This document shows positions 58,132-64,000 of a stretch of DNA of 64,000 nt, one piece after another. Numbering within the stretch: the stretch's first letter is position 1; every line of letters begins with the position of its first letter. The DNA comes from Alteriqipengyuania abyssalis (GTDB taxonomy: Bacteria; Pseudomonadota; Alphaproteobacteria; Sphingomonadales; Sphingomonadaceae). The notes beneath the pieces are model-generated. The model saw only the letters and a list, made by a program, of their open reading frames with translations. It was not told where the DNA came from and did no database searches. Location of the stretch: NCBI RefSeq assembly GCF_019857185.1, contig NZ_JAHWXP010000002.1, positions 620,001 to 684,000 of the forward strand, read 5' to 3'. The translations under genes were made by a program, and so were the position numbers.

Positions 58132-59136
58132 ATGAAAGCCGTCAAAGTCCGCAATCCCGCCAGTCCCGATTCGCTCGAGGTCGTCGACATCGACGCCCCG
58201 GGCGAACCCGGCCCCGGTGAGGTGCGGGTGAAGCTGCACGCCTCTTCGCTCAACTTTCACGACTATGCGGTCGTCGCGGGGATGATCCCCACCGAGGACG
58301 GGCGCATTCCGCTGTCCGATGGCGCGGGCGAGGTCGAGGCGGTCGGCGAAGGTGTCCAGGAGTTCGCGGTCGGCGACCGGGTGATGTCGGTCTTCTTTCC
58401 CGAATGGCAGGATGGTCGCCCGCCAATGGGCAGTTTCGAGACCACGCCGGGCGACGGCATCGACGGGTTCGCGCGCGAAAAGGTGGTGAAGCCCGCCCGC
58501 GCCTTCACCCGGATGCCCGACAATCTCGACTTCGCGCAGGCCGCGTGCCTGCCGTGCGCCGGGCTGACGGCGTGGCGCGCGCTGATGGAGGACGGCAATC
58601 TGCAGGCCGGGCAGACCGTGCTGCTGGAGGGCACCGGCGGCGTCTCGATCTTCGCGCTGAGGATTGCGAAGGCCGCGGGCGCGCGGGTGATCATCACCTC
58701 GAGCTCGGACGAGAAGCTGGCCAGGGCGCGCGAGCTGGGTGCCGATCACACGATCAACTACAAGAGCACCGACGACTGGGGCGATGCAGCGTTCGACTGG
58801 TCGAAGGGCGGGGTCGATCATGTGGTCGAGGTCGGCGGGCCGGGCACGGTCAATCAGGCGATCAAGGCGATCCGCCCGGGCGGGCACATCCACCTCATCG
58901 GCGTGCTGACCGGCCAGAAAGGCGAGGTCGAAACCGCCGCGCTGATGCGCAAGATGGGGCGGTTGCAGGGGCTCACCGTGGGCAGCCGCGCGATGCAGCT
59001 GCGGATGGTCGCCGCGATCGAGGCGGCGGGGATCGAACCGGTGATCTCGGATCGGTTTGCGCTGGCCGATCTGGCCGATGCCTTCCGTCACGAGCAGGAT
59101 CAGAAGCACTTCGGAAAGATCGCCATCGACATCTGA
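58132..59136 (+). CDS. Medium-chain dehydrogenase/reductase (quinone-reductase-like)
   Basis: 334 residues. GroES-like N-terminal domain (LHASSLNFHDYAVV, SDGAGEVEAVGEGV) and Rossmann domain with LEGTGGVSIFALRIAK. The catalytic-zinc Cys/His of alcohol dehydrogenases are not in place (LNFHDYAVV instead of a Cys), so it is a zinc-free MDR, probably an NADPH-dependent enone or quinone reductase. It lies 54 bp behind the old yellow enzyme gene on the same strand. Confidence 0.92.
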   Translation: MKAVKVRNPASPDSLEVVDIDAPGEPGPGEVRVKLHASSLNFHDYAVVAGMIPTEDGRIPLSDGAGEVEAVGEGVQEFAVGDRVMSVFFPEWQDGRPPMGSFETTPGDGIDGFAREKVVKPARAFTRMPDNLDFAQAACLPCAGLTAWRALMEDGNLQAGQTVLLEGTGGVSIFALRIAKAAGARVIITSSSDEKLARARELGADHTINYKSTDDWGDAAFDWSKGGVDHVVEVGGPGTVNQAIKAIRPGGHIHLIGVLTGQKGEVETAALMRKMGRLQGLTVGSRAMQLRMVAAIEAAGIEPVISDRFALADLADAFRHEQDQKHFGKIAIDI

Positions 59137-59160
59137 CGCGCCGGGAAGGTCCGCGGCGGA

Positions 59161-59174
59161 TTGATCGGCGTCAA
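59161..59174. promoter_or_regulatory. Candidate FNR/FixK-type box
   Basis: TTGAT-CGGC-GTCAA differs at one position from the FNR/FixK consensus TTGAT-N4-ATCAA. It lies 61 bp before the ATG of the 66-residue membrane protein. A TGTATT hexamer at 59195-59200 is placed so that the box would be centred about 41 bp upstream of transcription start, the usual activating position. Confidence 0.6.
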
Positions 59175-59234
59175 TGATCTTGCGGCAGGCCCGCTGTATT
59201 GAGGCATCATCGCCATCAATGCGGGAGCCGTTTG

Positions 59235-59435
59235 ATGTTTCGAATAACGCTGATCCTTCTGCCGATCGTCGCGACCACTCTCATGGGCATCGCCGTTATC
59301 ACCGTCCTGTCGATGGACATGCAGGCCGGGTGGCAGCCGATTGCGGTCGCCTCGGCGGCGGGCTTCGTTCTCGCGGTTCCCATCTCGTGGTTCGTCGGCC
59401 GCAAGATCGTCGCCAAAACGGGTCTGGGCGGCTGA
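59235..59435 (+). CDS. Small two-helix membrane protein
   Basis: 66 residues, two hydrophobic helices (MFRITLILLPIVATTLMGIAVITVL and QPIAVASAAGFVLAVPISWFV) with a short loop MDMQAGW. I recognise it as the small alphaproteobacterial membrane protein that databases often mislabel as a CTP synthetase fragment; the real function is unknown. GGGAG lies about 8 bases before the ATG. The FNR-type box upstream suggests oxygen-responsive expression. Confidence 0.82.
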   Translation: MFRITLILLPIVATTLMGIAVITVLSMDMQAGWQPIAVASAAGFVLAVPISWFVGRKIVAKTGLGG

Positions 59436-59490
59436 CCATCATCCGCGCGGATTCTTGCTGTCCTTGCGAGCGCCAGCCTATGCCGGGGCG

Positions 59491-60198
59491 ATGCAGCTTC
59501 CCCTTGGCGATGATCCGCGGACCGAAACGCTACGCCAGCTTCAGCCGCGGCTGATCCAGCGGTTCGGGCGGATCGAGCGTGCACCGAGGGAGAGGCGCGC
59601 GCCCGAATGGGTGCTGGTGCAGGGCGTGATCGGCGCGCGCACCCGCTCGGAAACCTCCAATGCGGCGACCGACCGGCTGCTGGCCGAATATGGATCGTGG
59701 GAGGCGGTGGCCGATGCGCCGCTGGAAGCCTTGCAGGCTCAGCTCGCCACCCAGACCTACCCCAATGTTGCGGCGGCGCGGCTGAAAGCGTGCCTTACCG
59801 ATCTGGTCGAGCGGCGCGGCGCGGTCGACCTGTCGCATCTCGAACCGATGGAGACCGACGCGGCGATGGCGTGGCTCGAGCAGCTGCCCGGCGTGGGGCG
59901 CAAGATCGCTGCGGGGGTGGTCAATGCCTCCACGCTCGACCGCAAGGCGCTGGTGCTCGATTCGCATCACCGCCGGGTGCTCCAGCGGATGGGGCTGGTG
60001 CCGCACAAGGCCGATACCGCGCGCGCCTACGCCGCGATCATGCCCGCGATGCCGCCCGAGTGGAGCGCGGCAGACTTCGACGAGCATCATCTGCTGATGA
60101 AGGAGATCGGCCGTGCCTTCTGCCGCCCGTCCAGCATGGCGTGCGGTCAATGCCCCGCGCAGGCGCTGTGCGAGACGGGGCGGGCACGCGAACACTAG
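59491..60198 (+). CDS. Endonuclease III-type DNA glycosylase
   Basis: 235 residues. The helix-hairpin-helix LPGVGRKIAAGVVN contains the catalytic Lys, and LDSHHRRVLQRMG holds the conserved Asp 19 residues later (18 in E. coli Nth). The C-terminal C-x6-C-x2-C-x5-C binds a [4Fe-4S] cluster. These features indicate a bifunctional glycosylase/AP lyase for oxidised pyrimidines. It is shorter and more divergent than Nth in the first 60 residues (VLVQGVIGARTRSE in place of LLSAQTTD), so it may be a second, specialised paralogue. No clear ribosome binding site is seen. Confidence 0.9.
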   Translation: MQLPLGDDPRTETLRQLQPRLIQRFGRIERAPRERRAPEWVLVQGVIGARTRSETSNAATDRLLAEYGSWEAVADAPLEALQAQLATQTYPNVAAARLKACLTDLVERRGAVDLSHLEPMETDAAMAWLEQLPGVGRKIAAGVVNASTLDRKALVLDSHHRRVLQRMGLVPHKADTARAYAAIMPAMPPEWSAADFDEHHLLMKEIGRAFCRPSSMACGQCPAQALCETGRAREH

Positions 60199-60220
60199 GC
60201 GCGGGCGCGCCGCTCGCACG

Positions 60221-60252
60221 AAAAAGGCCGCCCGGATCGCTCCGGACGGCCT
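60221..60252 (-). terminator. Intrinsic terminator of the 60.3-kb periplasmic protein gene
   Basis: On the minus strand AGGCCGTCCGGA pairs with TCCGGGCGGCCT (one mismatch) and is followed by TTTTT. It lies 25 bp after the stop of the gene at 60278-60682. Confidence 0.8.
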
Positions 60253-60277
60253 CTCGCTTATCGGAAGATGGGGCCGG

Positions 60278-60682
60278 TCAGCCTTCGTCCTTCACCCGCT
60301 TGTAGGGGATGAAGTCGGTCAGGAAGACGGCTCCGCTGAAGAAGTTGCCCGTCCGGTCGCGGGTGGTGATCTGGGTCGTGCGGCACAGGCTGGGCGACGG
60401 ATCGCGGACGACCAGATAGTCGTCGTCGTCCAGCGCCTCGGGATCCTGCGTGTAGTTCACGTAGATCGTCGATCCGGTGTCGTAGACCACTGCGGTCTTG
60501 TCGATGATGTAGAGTCGCGCGGAGGGTCGATGCGGGACGCAGTTGGTCGGCTCGCCCGCCACGCGGCCTTCAAGCAGCTTGTCCAGCCGTTCCTGCCCGG
60601 TCTGCCTCTCGGCAAGCGCGGGGGTGCTGGCGACAGCGAGTGCGGCCAGCATCGGGATGGCGAAACGAAAACGATTGGTCAT
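60278..60682 (-). CDS. Small secreted protein of unknown function
   Basis: 134 residues with a signal peptide ending ASTPALAE. The mature part contains two cysteines (NCVPHRP and SLCRTTQ) that may form a disulfide, an acidic stretch (EALDDDDYLVV) and beta-like segments such as RLYIIDKTAVVYDTG. I recognise the style of Sphingomonadales-specific periplasmic proteins but no named domain. GAGGAT precedes the ATG. It stands alone, with a terminator behind it. Confidence 0.85.
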   Translation of the reverse strand: MTNRFRFAIPMLAALAVASTPALAERQTGQERLDKLLEGRVAGEPTNCVPHRPSARLYIIDKTAVVYDTGSTIYVNYTQDPEALDDDDYLVVRDPSPSLCRTTQITTRDRTGNFFSGAVFLTDFIPYKRVKDEG

Positions 60683-60817
60683 GGCGATATCCTCGGCAAA
60701 AAATCGTCCCTCTGAGGTGCCTTTGTAGCACGCCCTGTCTGAACAACGCCTGAGAATCGCGGATGCTCCCGGTCGGGCATGCCGCCGGGCGCTCTGCCGA
60801 TATTTGGGGATGGGTCC

Positions 60818-61084
60818 CTAGGGGTGCCCCGGGTCCGCGCCTTCGGAGATATCGCGCAAGCTGGCCTGGTCGACACCGTCGGCAGGTCCGCCTTCGAGAA
60901 CGAAGCGTCGGTCGCAATAGCCGCAATCGACATAGCCGTGCTCGTCGATCTCCAGATAGACCTTCGGATGGCCGAGGGCTGCGGGCTTGTAATTGGCGCC
61001 CGTGCGAATGTCGGTCGCGCCATCGCACCAGACGCGGCGGGTGGTCACCTTGGAGATTTCGGGCGGGGGCGGCATGATCGACAT
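60818..61084 (-). CDS. zf-CHCC zinc-finger protein (NDUFS6-like)
   Basis: About 88 residues. The segment VWCDGATDI... and GHPKVYLEIDEHGYVDCGYCDRRFVL gives the C/H-P-x-V-Y-L and C-x2-C pattern of the zf-CHCC family, whose eukaryotic member NDUFS6 is an accessory zinc subunit of respiratory complex I. A similar complex I role in alphaproteobacteria is inferred. The start may be 61084 or the ATG at 61075; neither has a good ribosome binding site. It is divergent from the ABC ATPase gene. Confidence 0.85.
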   Translation of the reverse strand: MSIMPPPPEISKVTTRRVWCDGATDIRTGANYKPAALGHPKVYLEIDEHGYVDCGYCDRRFVLEGGPADGVDQASLRDISEGADPGHP

Positions 61085-61189
61085 GGGAGAAGCGCATATC
61101 TTCGTGCTCCCCGCTCGGCAAGAGCATGTGCGCAACAGGACGCGCGCAAAGCGGTGGCCAAGCGGGGCGATGCGTTTTAGGGCGGCGAC

Positions 61190-62128
61190 ATGGAAAACCG
61201 GCCCGCAATTTCGATCGACAACCTGACCAAACGCTATGCCCCCGCCAAGGGTGAGGCCGAGGGCAAACTGGCGCTCAAGGGCGTCAGCTTCGATGTCCCG
61301 CAGGGCGGCATCTTCGGCCTGCTGGGCCCCAATGGCGCGGGCAAGTCCACGCTGATCAACATCCTTGCCGGGCTGGTCACGCGGACCAGCGGCAGCGCGC
61401 AGATCTGGGGCTTCGACACCGCGAAAAACCCCCGCAATGCCAAGCGCGCGATCGGCATCGTGCCGCAGGAAATCGTGTTCGACCCGTTCTTCACCCCGTT
61501 CGAGGTGCTGGAGAATCAGGGCGGCTTCTACGGCATCCCGAAAGCCGAGCGGCGCAGCGAGGAACTGCTGAAAGCGGTGCATCTGTGGGACAAGCGCGAC
61601 GCCTACGCCCGCACGCTGTCGGGGGGCATGAAACGCCGCCTGCTGATCGCCAAGGCGATGGTCCACTCCCCGCCGATCCTGGTGCTGGACGAGCCGACCG
61701 CGGGCGTCGACGTCGAACTTCGCCGCCAGCTGTGGGAGCTGGTGACGCAGCTGAACAAGGAAGGCGTCACCGTGGTGCTGACCACGCACTACCTCGAAGA
61801 GGCCGAGCAGCTGTGCGACCGGATCGCGATCATCAACCATGGCGAGCTGATCGCGAACAAGCCGACCCGCGAACTGGTCAGCATGGCGCGCGAGAAGATC
61901 ATCCGGCTGGAGGTCGACAAGCCGCTGGCGGGCGCGCTGATGGACCCGGCTTTCACCCGGTCCGAAGTCACCGCGCCGCGCACGCTGGAGGTCACTTACG
62001 ACCGCGACCAGATGACCGCGGGCCAGGTGCTGACGATCGTGCAAGGCCACGGCTACGCGATCCAGGATGTCTCGACCCTCGAACCCGATCTGGAAGACGT
62101 GTTTGTCCAGCTGACCGGCGCGGGGTAA
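61190..62128 (+). CDS. ABC transporter ATP-binding protein, ABC-2 type
   Basis: 312 residues. Walker A GPNGAGKST, Q-loop VPQEIVF, signature LSGGMKRRL, Walker B ILVLDEPTAGVD and H-loop VVLTTHYLEEAEQL are intact. The C-terminal ~85 residues form the regulatory tail common in NodI/DrrA-type exporters. It should pair with an ABC-2 membrane subunit, but none is next to it: the following gene, 84 bp downstream, is a GGDEF protein. The substrate is unknown. Confidence 0.94.
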   Translation: MENRPAISIDNLTKRYAPAKGEAEGKLALKGVSFDVPQGGIFGLLGPNGAGKSTLINILAGLVTRTSGSAQIWGFDTAKNPRNAKRAIGIVPQEIVFDPFFTPFEVLENQGGFYGIPKAERRSEELLKAVHLWDKRDAYARTLSGGMKRRLLIAKAMVHSPPILVLDEPTAGVDVELRRQLWELVTQLNKEGVTVVLTTHYLEEAEQLCDRIAIINHGELIANKPTRELVSMAREKIIRLEVDKPLAGALMDPAFTRSEVTAPRTLEVTYDRDQMTAGQVLTIVQGHGYAIQDVSTLEPDLEDVFVQLTGAG

Positions 62129-62212
62129 CAATCTGACTTTGCGCCGGTTTGTCCGCGAACTGGTGCACGGCGCGATAACCATTGGTCAATCACCAGCCGC
62201 TAGAACGGCTGC

Positions 62213-64000
62213 ATGGCACATTTGCCACCTTTGTATCACCTGCGGCCCGCATGGCTGCGTCAGGCCTTCTTCCTGATCGCGCTGGCATGCGCCGTTTGCG
62301 CCGGACAGGCCAGCGCCTGCGTGGGAAGCGCTGACCCGCTCATACAACGGCTTGAAATCGAGGTCGGTCGCAACCCGCTCGCGGCGCTCGACAGCATTGC
62401 GCAGGAAATCGCGGATACCGATCCGCTGGACAAGCGCCGGCTGGCCGAATTGTACATCGTCCAGGCAAAGGCGCTGAACATGGGCGGTCTGGATTCCGCG
62501 CCTGCGCTGAAAAAGGCGCGTAGCGCGGCCAGCAAGCTCTCGGAGCGGGCACCGGCCAATATCCTGCTGCAGATGAACGCCTATTACGACCTGCCCGACG
62601 ACCGGGCGAAGCGCAAAGCGCTTGCCTCCCTGGTGCGCAGCTATCAGTCGCTGCCGGACGGAAGCAGCGCGAAGACCTGCCGCGCGGTCGATCTGGCCTT
62701 CAACTACAGCTTTCAGGAAAAGCCGCGCGAAGCCTTCACGTTTGCCTCGCAGGCCTATCTCAACAGCGCCGACGACAAGTCCTCGCCCGCGCGCGCGGAG
62801 GCGGCCTCGGCGCTCGCCTATCTCGTCTCCAACAGTCACGATTTCGACTATGCGAAGCAGCTGCATTCCGAAGCACTCGCCATCCAGCTGAAGCTGGGAA
62901 TGAGTGACCTTGCCGCGAACGAGCTTCTTGTGCGCGGATATACCGAGCTCAAAGACGGGGACTGGATCAAGGCCGTTGCCGATTTCAGGGAGTCGGCAAA
63001 ACAGGCCCGCAGTTACGACAACCAGTATGCCGTCGATTACGCGCTGCTCGGCGTGTGTCAGGCCGCGCTTGAAGGGGGCAAGATCGCCGATGCGGCGCCC
63101 GAATGCGAGCGCGCCTATCAGGGCCTCGGCAAACCGGACGAGGCGATGGCCCTGCCTGCCACCGCGCTGATGGCGAAACTGCTTGTCGAGCGCGGCGATC
63201 CGGGGAGGGCTCTTGCGATCCTCGATCCCATGATCGCGAAGGGCAAGCAGGAGAACGCCTCCGACGACTGGCTCCTGGCGCTGGAGATCCGGGCGCAGGC
63301 CCTTTTCGCGCTGGGGCGCAACGCGCAGGCCTACGAGCAGATGCGGGAGGCGAGCGAGGCTGCGAAAGCCTTCCACGACACCGAAATGCAGAGCGGGACG
63401 GCTGCCCTCCAGGCGCGTTTCCAGACCCGCGAGTTGCAGCATCGCCTGGCTGAGGAAGAGCGGGCGAGCAGCACGCGCCTGCGGCTCGCGATCGCGGTGA
63501 TCGCGGGCTCGACCACCACGCTGCTCCTGCTCGGCACGCTGATCTTTTTCCTGCTGCGGAACCGCCGCCGCTTCCGCCGCCTTGCGATGACCGACCCGCT
63601 GACCGGGCTGGCCAATCGCCGCGCGACGCTGGAGCGGGTAAGCGCGTCCCTGCCCGGCCCGGACGCCCCGCAGCCGCGTGCCTCGTTCGCGCTGCTCGAC
63701 ATCGACCACTTCAAATCGTGCAACGACACCTTCGGCCACGATGCCGGCGACCAAGTGCTGAGCCAGTTCGCGCGGGTGGTGGAGCGCTGCGTCCGTCCGA
63801 CCGACATCGTCGGGCGCTGGGGCGGGGAGGAATTCCTCGTCATCCTGCCCGCAACCGGGCTGGAGGATGCCCGCGACATCATCGAACGGGTCCGCAGCGA
63901 GGCGGCGCTGGAGGAGTTCGATTTCGCCCCCGGTTACCGGCTGCGCTTCAGCGCGGGGATCGCAATGCCGAGCGAGGCGGGCGGCCTGACCGATGCGTGC
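62213..64000 (+). CDS. TPR-like diguanylate cyclase (cut by window edge)
   Basis: 596 residues visible; the C-terminus lies outside. An N-terminal hydrophobic signal or anchor (FFLIALACAVCAGQASA) is followed by ~370 residues of helical repeats resembling TPRs, a membrane helix near 425-446, and a GGDEF domain with TDPLTGLANRRA, LLDIDHFKSCNDTFGH and the active site Gly537-Gly-Glu-Glu-Phe541. The inhibitory I-site Arg528-x-x-Asp531 lies five residues before it, so product inhibition by cyclic di-GMP is expected. The periplasmic TPR part likely senses a peptide or protein partner. Confidence 0.92.
   Translation, partial: MAHLPPLYHLRPAWLRQAFFLIALACAVCAGQASACVGSADPLIQRLEIEVGRNPLAALDSIAQEIADTDPLDKRRLAELYIVQAKALNMGGLDSAPALKKARSAASKLSERAPANILLQMNAYYDLPDDRAKRKALASLVRSYQSLPDGSSAKTCRAVDLAFNYSFQEKPREAFTFASQAYLNSADDKSSPARAEAASALAYLVSNSHDFDYAKQLHSEALAIQLKLGMSDLAANELLVRGYTELKDGDWIKAVADFRESAKQARSYDNQYAVDYALLGVCQAALEGGKIADAAPECERAYQGLGKPDEAMALPATALMAKLLVERGDPGRALAILDPMIAKGKQENASDDWLLALEIRAQALFALGRNAQAYEQMREASEAAKAFHDTEMQSGTAALQARFQTRELQHRLAEEERASSTRLRLAIAVIAGSTTTLLLLGTLIFFLLRNRRRFRRLAMTDPLTGLANRRATLERVSASLPGPDAPQPRASFALLDIDHFKSCNDTFGHDAGDQVLSQFARVVERCVRPTDIVGRWGGEEFLVILPATGLEDARDIIERVRSEAALEEFDFAPGYRLRFSAGIAMPSEAGGLTDAC

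Overview
The window is GC-rich chromosomal DNA from an alphaproteobacterium. Gene content and protein style point to Sphingomonadales, most likely an Erythrobacteraceae-type marine bacterium. This rests on recognised families: FtsK, GlnD, Lgt, GyrB, an alphaproteobacterial HWE kinase, a zf-CHCC protein, a leucine-degradation cluster, many secreted peptidases and LexA/FNR/Pho-type boxes. I see no rRNA, tRNA, CRISPR array, insertion sequence or prophage. About 51 genes are supported; both window edges cut a gene (HerA/DUF853 ATPase on the left, GGDEF protein on the right).

Layout. 1-4.8 kb: HerA-like ATPase tail; a minus-strand operon of a secreted EF-hand protein, an OmpR-type regulator and its histidine kinase; a VOC-cupin pair behind a LexA-type box. 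4.8-11.5 kb: peptidases (aminopeptidase P; oligopeptidase B plus an M61/M1-like secreted metallopeptidase), a HAD hydrolase and a thioesterase. 11.6-17.1 kb: membrane LytTR regulator, lipoprotein serine hydrolase, SDR, alanine dehydrogenase and PstS with a candidate Pho box. 17.2-22.8 kb: a COG4705 membrane protein with four internal repeats, a membrane-tethered LuxR-HTH protein with a TspO-like partner, DUF983, and a TetR/NmrA/PdxI-like redox module with an operator-like palindrome. 22.9-36 kb: FtsK, a ThiE-like protein, YggS, one compositionally foreign DUF4209 gene, GlnD, an acyl-CoA ligase, Lgt, a MidA-type methyltransferase and DUF2147. 36-43 kb: an osmoprotectant ABC transporter (permease fused to binding protein) in an operon with an HWE kinase, then ivd-phnA-mccB for leucine degradation. 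43-55 kb: a 5'-nucleotidase lipoprotein, a flavoprotein, an acyltransferase, GyrB, a ZIP transporter, SdaA, a PIG-L deacetylase, a candidate structured small RNA and GuaA. 55-64 kb: a second M61-like lipoprotein, an old yellow enzyme, an MDR oxidoreductase, a 66-residue membrane protein behind an FNR-type box, an endonuclease III homologue, a periplasmic protein, a zf-CHCC protein, an ABC ATPase and a GGDEF protein.

Most of the window is ordinary housekeeping DNA. The less ordinary items are the DUF4209 protein with its R-N-x3-H-G (HEPN-like) motif, the probable small RNA with anti-Shine-Dalgarno loops upstream of the PIG-L gene, the four-repeat COG4705 protein beside the tethered LuxR/TspO-like pair, the HWE kinase operonic with an osmolyte transporter, and regulatory boxes (LexA, Pho, FNR, TetR) that assign control to otherwise plain genes. 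All functions are read from sequence motifs and remembered family features; no database search was run.
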